Part shown: positions 8,203 through 16,797 of the stretch, one piece after another
How positions within the stretch are numbered: position 1 is the stretch's first letter
Layout of the letters: each line of letters begins with the position of its first letter
NCBI GenBank assembly: GCA_963692955.1
Contig: OY843587.1
Location: 124,001 to 188,000, forward strand
Direction of reading: 5' to 3'
Length of the DNA stretch: 64,000 nucleotides
Source: UBA5158 sp963692955
GTDB taxonomy: Bacteria; Pseudomonadota; Gammaproteobacteria; DSM-16500
Made by a program: the position numbers and the translations under genes
The notes under the pieces: model-generated
Told to the model about the DNA's origin: nothing
Seen by the model: only the letters and a program-made list of their open reading frames with translations
Database searches by the model: none

Positions 8203-9855
8203 TTAAACGCGCCGCTGGTAATAATTCAAGAGATCTTCTTCGGACGACTTGGGCAACGCATCTTTATACGAAATTAATAAGTTTTTTAACTCGCCTGGCG
8301 GGCACAACGCGATGGACGTCTGCAACAAATAAAATGAGTCCAAAATACTATAATCATAATTAAACCGGCAGCTTTCTAAATCGGCCAACACTTTCGCTTC
8401 CGCCGCGCTTAAACGCAAATAAGAGCCGGTTTCTTCGACGAAATTCGCGGTTTTGTCACCGACGACAGTTCTAAACACCAAGCCTAATTTGCGCTCTTCC
8501 ACATCTCGAATAATATTTTGAATAATAGTGCTGTTATCTCTGACTGTAAACCACTGCGATAAAACCGGCGGGAGAATAGCCGCTTGCTCAAGCTTAGGAA
8601 AAGCAGGTCTGGAAGAAAATAAAGATAACGTTTTTTTATCCGCGGCGGCTTGACGCAATAACGATAACGTATCGTTTAACTTTTTGGTGATGACTTCGCA
8701 AGCTTGATGTATATAGTTTAATGAATTAGCGTAAATTTTTTCACGCGTCGCGGTTTTTGCCGCGAAATAATCCGCGAGCGCGGCTTGGTAGCTGTGATTT
8801 GCATCGATAACGCCGGTTAACCGCGCTTGTATTTCTTGCTGGATAAATTCCACTTCTTGACGATCTTGTTCGGCGTTACGTTTGGTATCATCGCGGTCGG
8901 TGAATAAATGCTGCAGCAAATACTGATTCACATAAGTTATCGTATCGGCCCAAAATAAAATTTTCGCGGCTTGCCAATTATGTTGTAAGAGCGCGGGCAT
9001 TAACGCTAATTGCGCGGCGGGCAGTGGCTGCAAATCCGCAATCATTATGCTTCTGATTTCATCTACGGGCATAACGCTCAATATCATCGCGCAGCTTTGC
9101 GCGAGCGGTCTACCGTAAATAGGAAAATCCTGGATTTTTTTTATAAAAACAGCGCCGGTGCCTTTACCTAATAATTGATTGTTAATGTATAGAGTGAGGT
9201 TGGCAGGTGCTTGGGCGTTGCGTTGCGAGACTTTATAAGCGACCGCTTTGGTGTCATTCCAAACTTTAATAATCGCGCCCCACAAAATTTGCGAAAAGTA
9301 CGCTGAAATTAATTGCGCGCGTAAGAGCATTTGTAAATCATTTTGATCTTGCCAAGCATCCAAGAGTGGTTGCAGTCCCAAAATCTGAATGATTTTGCCG
9401 CGCACTAAACCGCTGCCATCGAGGATTTCTTCGCAAGCGACAGCAATCAAATCGCTGACTAAACCTTTTATCTCATTCAATTTAGTGTGTGACAAAGGAT
9501 GCAGACTATTAGCGCGGTCGTTAAAAACGATTTGTGCGCCATACATTAAAATATCATCGTAGCGTTCGACATAACTTTTAAAATTGCGCGGCTGGCCGAG
9601 AAAGCCCGCTAATTTCGCTTGATCAAACGGGTAAGGCGCTTCGTTGATTGGAAAATCATTTAAGATGCGGGAGAGCGGCGAAAACGAACTTTCTTCCAAG
9701 GCGCGTTTGACGATGTCACGGCTGTTGACTAAACAAAAATTTATTTTCGGCGTCGTTTTATCTTGCACGGTAGTCTCAATTACCGCGGTAGTGACATTAT
9801 CCGCGACTAACGCCTCTTGCAAGTTTTTCAGATAATTTACAAAAAAAGTTTTCAT
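8203..9855 (-). CDS. Hypothetical 550-aa protein translationally coupled to pit
   Basis: A large soluble-looking protein I do not recognise. It has no signal peptide or clear membrane segment, and it appears mostly alpha-helical with a Gln/Ala-rich helical stretch around residues 320-390 (DRQEVEFIQQEIQARL...). The start ATG overlaps the pit stop codon as TAATG (9853-9857), a classic coupling arrangement, so it is made with the phosphate transporter. The next gene downstream is PNP, 20 bases away. Possible roles include a phosphate-related regulator or a host-directed effector, but neither has direct support. Base composition is similar to its neighbours. The reading frame is secure because of the coupling; function is unknown. 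Confidence 0.7.
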   Translation of the reverse strand: MKTFFVNYLKNLQEALVADNVTTAVIETTVQDKTTPKINFCLVNSRDIVKRALEESSFSPLSRILNDFPINEAPYPFDQAKLAGFLGQPRNFKSYVERYDDILMYGAQIVFNDRANSLHPLSHTKLNEIKGLVSDLIAVACEEILDGSGLVRGKIIQILGLQPLLDAWQDQNDLQMLLRAQLISAYFSQILWGAIIKVWNDTKAVAYKVSQRNAQAPANLTLYINNQLLGKGTGAVFIKKIQDFPIYGRPLAQSCAMILSVMPVDEIRSIMIADLQPLPAAQLALMPALLQHNWQAAKILFWADTITYVNQYLLQHLFTDRDDTKRNAEQDRQEVEFIQQEIQARLTGVIDANHSYQAALADYFAAKTATREKIYANSLNYIHQACEVITKKLNDTLSLLRQAAADKKTLSLFSSRPAFPKLEQAAILPPVLSQWFTVRDNSTIIQNIIRDVEERKLGLVFRTVVGDKTANFVEETGSYLRLSAAEAKVLADLESCRFNYDYSILDSFYLLQTSIALCPPGELKNLLISYKDALPKSSEEDLLNYYQRRV

Positions 9856-11114
9856 TATTTACCAAATATCATTCTTAACAAGTAAAAGAAAATCGTCGCA
9901 AGTCCCGCCGCTACCGGCACGGTAATAATCCATGACATAAAAATATTGCGGATCACCGTCAAGTTCAGCGCGTCGATACCGCGCGCCAAGCCAACGCCAA
10001 ATACCGCGCCGACTAAGGTCTGCGTCGCGGACACGGGAATGCCGGTGCTGGTAGATACGACGACGGTGCTGGCGGCGGCTAACGTCGCCGCGAAAGCGCG
10101 GCTCGGCGTTAAAGTCGTGATCGACACGCCCACGGTTTCAATCACTTTGCGGCCATACATGATTAAACCTAAAATAACGCCGCAGCAGCCAAATAAAATA
10201 ATGCCGTAATACGCATAACCATCCACCATCGGCTGGCCATGTTGCACCATACTGATGATTCCCGCGATCGGCCCGACGGCGATGGCGACGTCGTTCGAGC
10301 CGTGCGCGAACACCATCGCGCACGCGGTGAACGCCATCAGTACGCTAAACATACTTTCGATATAACTGAATTGGGTGTGACGGTTTAATTTGAATTTTAA
10401 ATTTTTACGGATACGCTTAATGGCGTACATCCCTAAACAAAATACCGCCGCGGCACTGGAAAAAACCACGAATAATTTCTGAAAAAAATTCAAGCGCACG
10501 TCAAAATGATTTAACCCTTTTAACGCCGTCATCATCGCCAATACGATGCCGACGCTAAATAAATAAATCGGCACTAAGCGCTCGGCGGCTTGGAGAGGAT
10601 TTTCTACCGCTAAAATCGTGCGGCGGATTGAAATAAATAACAAAAACGCTAACACCCCCGCGATCGTCGGTGAACTAATCCAACTGACGGCGATGTAAGC
10701 GACTTCGTGCCAATGCACATAGTTCACGCCCAGCATAATCGCGCCGACCCCAACCAGCGCGCCGACGATCGCATTCGTGATCGAGACCGGCATGCCCATA
10801 AAACTCGCCATCGTCATCCACACCGCACCCGCCATCGACACGGACAACATGCCATAAATAAATAATTCGGGAGTTTTGCGCAGCATGACGGGATCGATGA
10901 TGCCGCCTCGAATAGTATCGGTGACACCGTTGCCGCCTAGAAACGCGCCCGAGATTTCAAACACGATGGCGATGATAATCGCGGTACGCACGGAGATCGC
11001 TTTCGATCCCATCGTGGTGCTCATGATATTCGCCAAATCGTTCGCGCCTATGCCCCAGGTCATCCATAAGCCCACGCCGCAGGCCAGCAAGATGTAAATT
11101 AAATCATATTCCAT
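9855..11114 (-). CDS. pit: Inorganic phosphate transporter, PiT family
   Basis: A low-affinity phosphate permease of the inner membrane (PF01384), about 419 residues with 10-11 membrane helices. Both family signatures are visible: GANDLANIMSTTMGSKAIS in the N-terminal half and AHGSNDVAIAVGPIAG in the C-terminal half. I place the start at ATG 11112-11114 (MEYDLIYILL), eight bases after the stop of the upstream DUF47 gene; a frame extension to 11156 would overlap that gene and adds residues not typical of the family. DUF47-pit pairs are common in bacteria, and the DUF47 protein is thought to modulate the transporter. The 3' end is fused by TAATG to the orphan 550-residue gene. Confidence 0.94.
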   Translation of the reverse strand: MEYDLIYILLACGVGLWMTWGIGANDLANIMSTTMGSKAISVRTAIIIAIVFEISGAFLGGNGVTDTIRGGIIDPVMLRKTPELFIYGMLSVSMAGAVWMTMASFMGMPVSITNAIVGALVGVGAIMLGVNYVHWHEVAYIAVSWISSPTIAGVLAFLLFISIRRTILAVENPLQAAERLVPIYLFSVGIVLAMMTALKGLNHFDVRLNFFQKLFVVFSSAAAVFCLGMYAIKRIRKNLKFKLNRHTQFSYIESMFSVLMAFTACAMVFAHGSNDVAIAVGPIAGIISMVQHGQPMVDGYAYYGIILFGCCGVILGLIMYGRKVIETVGVSITTLTPSRAFAATLAAASTVVVSTSTGIPVSATQTLVGAVFGVGLARGIDALNLTVIRNIFMSWIITVPVAAGLATIFFYLLRMIFGK

Positions 11115-11121
11115 AAAAAAC

Positions 11122-11799
11122 TCATCTTGCCAAAAGTATTTGTAGGCGGTCGCCAATATCTTGCGCGCGGTCGGCGATATCGCCGGTCCACTCGATAATT
11201 TTATAAAGAAAAATCACGTTGACGGGCGGCAGCTTATCTTCGATACCAAATAAAATTTGCCGCAAATGGATTTGCTGTTCATCCGTGTCGCGCTCAATCT
11301 TCGATAATTTCGTAATCATGCCTTCGACTAACTTCACTTCATTGCCGCTGAATCCCGTTTCCAGCAATTCATCTAGTTCATGAATCGCCGTATTCGCTTG
11401 TTGCGACGCGTCGATGCAGCGTTTCAAAAATTCCAAAAACAAACTCGTGATCGCTTCTGGAAACACCATTTTACGACCCAATACCATACCGGCGATGTCT
11501 TTCGCTTTATTCGCTAAGCGGTCTTGCACGGAGAGTAATTCCAATAAATCGCTGCGTGATACCGGCATGAATAAGCCTTTCGGCAAATGTACGCGCAGAT
11601 CGCGTTTGATTTCATCGGCTTGATTTTCAAGTTGCGCCACTTTCTTTTGGCAGGCTTCCACTTGCAGCCAATCTTTTTTTAGCACCGCGTCAAAAAATGG
11701 TGTCAACTCCATCACGCAGGCGTGGACTTTCGCCATATGCTCTTCTAACGGGCGTATGGGGGAACGTCCAAACATATTAAGAAAGGGCGTCGTCGGCAT
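11122..11799 (-). CDS. DUF47/PhoU-like phosphate transport regulator
   Basis: A 225-residue all-helical cytoplasmic protein of the DUF47 (TIGR00153, PhoU-related) family, usually encoded next to pit. Typical features are the opening PIRPLEEHMAKVHACVMELTP, the heptad-like KKVAQLENQADEIKRDL, and PVSRSDLLELLSVQDRLANKAKDIAGMV. It is thought to control or assist Pit-mediated phosphate movement. The ATG has AGGAG nine bases upstream. The pit gene starts eight bases after its stop, so the two are one operon. The adjacent upstream gene is gap, 58 bases away on the same strand. Confidence 0.92.
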   Translation of the reverse strand: MPTTPFLNMFGRSPIRPLEEHMAKVHACVMELTPFFDAVLKKDWLQVEACQKKVAQLENQADEIKRDLRVHLPKGLFMPVSRSDLLELLSVQDRLANKAKDIAGMVLGRKMVFPEAITSLFLEFLKRCIDASQQANTAIHELDELLETGFSGNEVKLVEGMITKLSKIERDTDEQQIHLRQILFGIEDKLPPVNVIFLYKIIEWTGDIADRAQDIGDRLQILLAR

Positions 11800-11857
11800 A
11801 ATTATCTTTCTCCTTTTAGCATGAGTATCCTTATCCTTAAGGATATTTTTAGGCTTA

Positions 11858-12868
11858 TCATTTCGCGTTCATCAACGCTTTCGTCACGTCTAACATGCGG
11901 TTGGAAAAACCCCACTCGTTATCATACCACGACAAGACTTTGACTAAAGCGCCGATAACTTTGGTTTGCGTGGCGTCAAAAATGGAAGAAGCGGGATTGT
12001 GATTAAAGTCCACGGAGACTAAAGGCAAATCGTTAATTTCTAAAATGCCTTTCAATTTGGCCGAGCTCGCAGCAGCTTTCATAATGCTATTCACTTCTTC
12101 GACCGTGGTGTCGCGTTTTGCTAAAAAAGTAAAATCCACCACCGAGACGTTGATCGTCGGGACGCGAATCGAAAAGCCGTCCAATTTACCGTTTAATTCC
12201 GGCAGCACTAAACCCACCGCGGCGGCGGCGCCGGTTTTGGTCGGGATCATGGAGTGGGTCGCGGAACGCGCGCGGCGTAAATCTGTGTGATAGACGTCAG
12301 TTAGTACTTGATCGTTAGTGTAAGAATGCACGGTGTCCATTAGACCGCTGACAATGCCTAATTTATCGTTCAACGGTTTCACTAACGGCGCTAAGCAATT
12401 CGTCGTGCAAGACGCGTTGGAAATAATTTTATCGGAACTTTTTAACACGTCGTCATTCACGCCGAACACGACGGTGGCGTCCGCGTCGGTGGCGGGCGCG
12501 GAGATAATGACTTTTTTCGCGCCGGCTTCTAAATGCATGGCCGCTTTTTCGCGTGAGGTGAATAAGCCGGTGCATTCGTAAACGACGTCGATTTTTATTT
12601 CGCCCCAGGGACATTTTTTCGGGTCACGTTCGGACACGACGCGGATTTTATCGCCATTAACGACCATGTCGCCGCCGTCGACGGTTACTTCGCCGGGAAA
12701 TTTTCCGTGGGTCGTGTCATAGCGGGTGAGATGCACGTTAGTCGCTACGTCGCCTAAATCATTGATGGCGACGATTTGAATGTCGGCGTATTTTTTAGTT
12801 TCGTAATGGGCTTTTAAAATATTACGGCCGATGCGGCCATAACCATTGATCGCTACTCTTATTGTCAC
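11858..12868 (-). CDS. gap: Glyceraldehyde-3-phosphate dehydrogenase, GTG start
   Basis: NAD-dependent oxidation and phosphorylation of glyceraldehyde-3-phosphate in glycolysis and gluconeogenesis. The 336-residue protein is full length, with the Rossmann motif INGYGRIGRN at residues 7-16, the catalytic Cys154 in SNASCTTNCLAP and the C-terminal SWYDNEWGFSNRM. The start is GTG at 12866-12868 with AGGAG eight bases upstream; an out-of-frame ATG lies in between. It follows tkt by 45 bases on the same strand, a glycolysis/pentose pairing seen in Coxiella and Legionella relatives. A pgk gene is not in this window. Confidence 0.97.
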   Translation of the reverse strand: MTIRVAINGYGRIGRNILKAHYETKKYADIQIVAINDLGDVATNVHLTRYDTTHGKFPGEVTVDGGDMVVNGDKIRVVSERDPKKCPWGEIKIDVVYECTGLFTSREKAAMHLEAGAKKVIISAPATDADATVVFGVNDDVLKSSDKIISNASCTTNCLAPLVKPLNDKLGIVSGLMDTVHSYTNDQVLTDVYHTDLRRARSATHSMIPTKTGAAAAVGLVLPELNGKLDGFSIRVPTINVSVVDFTFLAKRDTTVEEVNSIMKAAASSAKLKGILEINDLPLVSVDFNHNPASSIFDATQTKVIGALVKVLSWYDNEWGFSNRMLDVTKALMNAK

Positions 12869-12913
12869 GGGTCATACTCCTGTTGCATATATTTAATGTT
12901 TATTCGAAAATCT

Positions 12914-14944
12914 TTAACACGTTAATTCCGCTTTCAAATTATTTTTTTGCTTAGCTAAAATTTCGTTGGCGGCCGTGACGATATGTTCGACCGTCATACC
13001 ACATTCTTTATAAACGGCCGCTGCCGGCGCCGACGCGCCGAAGCGGTCGATGCCGATCACTTTGCCGTGGCAGCCCACAAATTTATACCAACCATCGGAC
13101 GCCGCCGCTTCAATCGCGATGCGCGCCGACACGCTGTCCGGTAACACGTCCGCTTGATACGCCGCGTCTTGTAATTGAAACACGTCGACGGATGGCATAG
13201 ACACGACGCGGACCGCATTACCCGCCGTGGTTAATTGCACCGCCGCGCTCATCGCGAGACTGACTTCAGAACCGGTCGCGATTAAAATCAAATCCGGTTT
13301 ACCCTGACAGTCAGACAAGATGTAACCACCGCGGTTAATCAACGCTAACGTGCGATCGTCACGTTCTTGGTGCGGACAATTTTGCCGTGAAAATAACAAG
13401 CACGTCGTGCCCTGATATTCGATCGCCGAGGCCCAAGCCACCGCCGCTTCCGCGCCGTCGCACGGACGCCATAAAGACAGATTGGGAATCATACGCAAAC
13501 TGGGCGCGTGTTCGATCGGTTGATGCGTGGGACCGTCTTCGCCTAAACCGATAGAGTCATGCGTATAAACAAAAATAGCGCGCAGCCGCATCAACGCCGC
13601 TAAGCGCACCGCGTTACGCGCATAATCTGAAAAAGTTAAAAACGTGCCGCCGTACGGCAAGATGCCGCCATACAACGCTAAGCCATTCATGATCGCGGAC
13701 ATACCAAATTCGCGCACGCCGTAATAAATGTAGCGGCCTTCAGGGGAATTTTTTGAAAAGACAGTCATGGTTTTCCAATCGGTTAAATTCGACACGGTAA
13801 GATCGGCGGAGCCGCCCATTAATTCGGGTAGTAGTTTGGTAAAATAATTTAAGCAAATGTAAGAAGCTTTACGCGTGGCGATAGTTTCTTTTTTCGTTTG
13901 GAATTCACGCGTTAAATTTTCCGCTTGCTGCGCCCAGTCATCGGGCAAATGATTTTTAATGCGGCGCGTTAATTCTTGCGCTAACTCGGGATGCGCTTGC
14001 GCGTAAGCGTTAAATAATTGCTGCCATTTCGCTTCGCGGCTCTCGCCTTTGGCTGTCGCGTCCCACGCGGCCGCGATGGCCGACGGAATGACAAACGGCG
14101 GAGACGACCAATTTAATTTTTCCCGCACTAATTTAATTTCTTCGTCGCCTAACGCCGAGCCATGCGAATCGGCCGTGCCGGCGAAATTTGGCGAGCCGTA
14201 ACCAATGGTAGTCTTGCAACAAATCAGCGTCGGTTTATCGGTAACGGCTTTGGCGGCGGTGATCGCTGTGGCGATCGCGTCACTGTCGTGGCCATCAACG
14301 TCCGCGATCACTTGCCAGCCGTAGGCTTTAAAGCGTTCCGGTGTATTGTCGGTAAACCAATCTTTCACTTCGCCATCAATTGAAATGCCATTGTCGTCAT
14401 AAATCGCGATTAGCTTGCCCAAACCAAACGTACCCGCCAACGAACTGGCTTCATGCGAAATTCCTTCCATTAAGCAGCCATCTCCCACGAAAACATAGGT
14501 AAAATGATTTATAATCGGGTAATTGTCGCGATTGAAAAGCTTAGCCAAGTGTGTTTCCGCCATTGCCATTCCCACGGCATTGGCTAATCCTTGACCCAGC
14601 GGCCCTGTGGTTGTTTCGATCCCGGGTGCTTCGTTGTATTCAGGATGGCCGGGGGTTTTAGAATATAGCTGGCGAAATTGTTTTAAATCTTCGATAGTTA
14701 CGTCATAGCCGGTCAAATGCAAAAGAGAATAATGCAACATACTACCGTGGCCGTTTGATAAAATAAAACGGTCGCGATTTAACCAATCCGGATTAGCAGG
14801 GTTATGCTGCAAAAAGTCATTCCATAACACTTCCGCGATATCCGCCATCCCCATGGGCATACCTGGGTGACCAGAATTAGCTTTTTGTACGGCATCCATG
14901 CTCAACGCTCGAATGGCATTGGCAAGTTCTCTACGGCTTGGCAT
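12914..14944 (-). CDS. tkt: Transketolase
   Basis: A thiamine-diphosphate enzyme that transfers two-carbon units between pentose- and hexose-phosphates. The 676 residues cover the full family length. Visible motifs are SNGHGSMLHYSLLHLTGYD, TTGPLGQGLANAVGMA, the ThDP/Mg motif VGDGCLMEGISHEASSLAG, and in the second half THDSIGLGEDGPTHQPIEH and IDRFGASAPAAAVYKECG. The ATG has a strong AGGAG site. It is followed by gap on the same strand. Upstream, a 90-base gap separates it from the first of three membrane protein genes; no clear terminator was seen there. Confidence 0.97.
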   Translation of the reverse strand: MPSRRELANAIRALSMDAVQKANSGHPGMPMGMADIAEVLWNDFLQHNPANPDWLNRDRFILSNGHGSMLHYSLLHLTGYDVTIEDLKQFRQLYSKTPGHPEYNEAPGIETTTGPLGQGLANAVGMAMAETHLAKLFNRDNYPIINHFTYVFVGDGCLMEGISHEASSLAGTFGLGKLIAIYDDNGISIDGEVKDWFTDNTPERFKAYGWQVIADVDGHDSDAIATAITAAKAVTDKPTLICCKTTIGYGSPNFAGTADSHGSALGDEEIKLVREKLNWSSPPFVIPSAIAAAWDATAKGESREAKWQQLFNAYAQAHPELAQELTRRIKNHLPDDWAQQAENLTREFQTKKETIATRKASYICLNYFTKLLPELMGGSADLTVSNLTDWKTMTVFSKNSPEGRYIYYGVREFGMSAIMNGLALYGGILPYGGTFLTFSDYARNAVRLAALMRLRAIFVYTHDSIGLGEDGPTHQPIEHAPSLRMIPNLSLWRPCDGAEAAVAWASAIEYQGTTCLLFSRQNCPHQERDDRTLALINRGGYILSDCQGKPDLILIATGSEVSLAMSAAVQLTTAGNAVRVVSMPSVDVFQLQDAAYQADVLPDSVSARIAIEAAASDGWYKFVGCHGKVIGIDRFGASAPAAAVYKECGMTVEHIVTAANEILAKQKNNLKAELTC

Positions 14945-15033
14945 TGTTTTCTCCTAAAACATAAACTGGGGGGATGGATGTTTGCGAGTGACGAATTTTA
15001 CCTGAAATTTTGTGGCCTGTCCTTGGAATAAAG

Positions 15034-16776
15034 TTAAATACTTTGCCTGTCACGCGTGATATATCGCATAGCTTGGTACAACCATAATACTATCCAAAGA
15101 CACCAACAGAAGTCACTAATCCTATTTGCATAAGGCAAACCGGCAAATTCTATTTCAATAGTATTTTGAACGTTAGGCATAGTCGTGACAACGGCAAGGA
15201 TCTTATCTTTATCCACCATGCCTTGATAAGAAACTTTTTTACCGTTGATTAAAATCGAAAGTAATTGCGGATAATATAAGATGGGTAATTGAATTAGCTT
15301 CGCGTCCGCGGCACTTGGCAAATGACATAGCGTTTTATTTTTATGTTGCTGACAGTACTGTTGTGATAGTTGGACTGGCATAACCAGCCTTCGATTTTGA
15401 CCGCTCACCAACATGGGGGCTGGTATAGCCGCAGGGTCCGGTAAGTAGGTCTTATCTACAACAAATATCTCTGGTTTTTTTTGTATGCTGGGAAAATCAG
15501 CTTTGTAATAGCTTAAATCTGGAAATCGATACCAATTGCTGGTCGCCAAAATAACGCAGAAAAAACCTAGCAGCAAATGTTTTTTCGTCATTGCAGAGTC
15601 GGGAAATAACCACGCCAGACTGAAAGCGAACAATAACGCCGCCGCCCAAGAAAATTCCGCGAGTAATCGCCAGCTATATTGCGCAACCGTAAATGTGTGT
15701 GGCAGATGAGACCATATCTGCATTGGCGACCACACCAATAATAAAATTGTGATGGCGGTAATAAGCAACGGCGCAAGCCAAGCATCAGCGATGGGATTAA
15801 TTTTTTTTTGTTTTACAAAAATATATAAACTCATGGCCATGGCGAATAAAAATGGTATGCCAATATTGGGACGCATCAAAAAAATCATATTCGTAAATCT
15901 ATCAACGGCTAAATGCCTAGGCATAATGTTAGCGATGGGCGCGAATAGGCTCGTCAGTGACGTCGAATAGTAATCTAAAGTAATATCGATACCATATAAT
16001 ATTTCCACCCATAAAAATTTTTTAATCATCAGGATGGGCAACAGACACCAGGCCGCCAAGGCGATCGCAAAGATAAATCCGCCGGCCAATGGCAGCAAGT
16101 TGCGCCAATAACGATGATTCATACCGACGAACACCATTACCAATAACGCTAAAAATATAAAAGTATAAAAGAAAGTGACAATGTGTATAGTCGCCAATAA
16201 ATACCAGGCTAAGACCATCAATAAAAACGTCGGCGCATGCGGGGGATGATAAAAAAGTTTTAGCGTGTAATACAAAGCGACAGGCACAACGCCTAGCGCG
16301 ATGGCTTCGGTAAAATCAAACATATGATCTAACACGATTAAATAATACGGCGACGCCAAATAAGCGATACTAGCTAACATGGCCGCGCCGCGTGAATTGA
16401 CGAAGAGATACGCCAAGCGGTACAGGTAAATACCGCCGGTGATCAGCGCCAAAAAAATAATTAGCTTAAAAGTAATGAATGGGTTCCAAGGCGTCAGCAT
16501 GAATAACGCGCCAGCCGCTAGATACGCGGTGGAAGAATAAAATTGATAATATGGATAACGCCACCCAGAGTGTAAGTAAGGCATCACACGTAAAGGAAAC
16601 TGCCCTTCTTCCAAACCCATTTTCGCTTGGATGATCGCCCCTAAATGATTTAATGCATCCACGCAATTCGGCAGTACGTTATTGGCAGCGATAGGCGAAA
16701 GCATAATGATAGCGGTCAACACAATTAAAAATAAAATCAATAACCGTTGCCGCACCGCCGTTAAAAGATTTTCCAT
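15034..16776 (-). CDS. Polytopic membrane protein, PTPS-related domain type (copy 1)
   Basis: A 580-residue inner-membrane protein with about 11 hydrophobic helices and a C-terminal periplasmic-type region. The N-terminal third carries NHLGAIIQAKMGLEEGQFPLR, then a tryptophan/tyrosine-rich loop (SGWRYPYYQFYSSTAYL), the pattern of the '6-pyruvoyl-tetrahydropterin synthase related' membrane domain (PF10131), which resembles GT-C-type glycosyltransferase or flippase-like proteins. A conserved C-terminal block contains IQLPILYYPQLLSILINGKKV. Two paralogues lie directly upstream on the same strand. The three share every landmark, so they arose by tandem duplication. The substrate is unknown; transfer or transport of a lipid-linked sugar is a guess from fold class. 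Confidence 0.75.
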   Translation of the reverse strand: MENLLTAVRQRLLILFLIVLTAIIMLSPIAANNVLPNCVDALNHLGAIIQAKMGLEEGQFPLRVMPYLHSGWRYPYYQFYSSTAYLAAGALFMLTPWNPFITFKLIIFLALITGGIYLYRLAYLFVNSRGAAMLASIAYLASPYYLIVLDHMFDFTEAIALGVVPVALYYTLKLFYHPPHAPTFLLMVLAWYLLATIHIVTFFYTFIFLALLVMVFVGMNHRYWRNLLPLAGGFIFAIALAAWCLLPILMIKKFLWVEILYGIDITLDYYSTSLTSLFAPIANIMPRHLAVDRFTNMIFLMRPNIGIPFLFAMAMSLYIFVKQKKINPIADAWLAPLLITAITILLLVWSPMQIWSHLPHTFTVAQYSWRLLAEFSWAAALLFAFSLAWLFPDSAMTKKHLLLGFFCVILATSNWYRFPDLSYYKADFPSIQKKPEIFVVDKTYLPDPAAIPAPMLVSGQNRRLVMPVQLSQQYCQQHKNKTLCHLPSAADAKLIQLPILYYPQLLSILINGKKVSYQGMVDKDKILAVVTTMPNVQNTIEIEFAGLPYANRISDFCWCLWIVLWLYQAMRYITRDRQSI

Positions 16777-16797
16777 AAGTTTACTGACTAATTAAGT

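Noticed and set aside
11832..11845. TATCCTTAAGGATA palindrome between gap and the DUF47 gene
   Set aside because: It has no loop and no T-run on the strand of the genes, so it is unlikely to be a terminator; no repressor site family fits.
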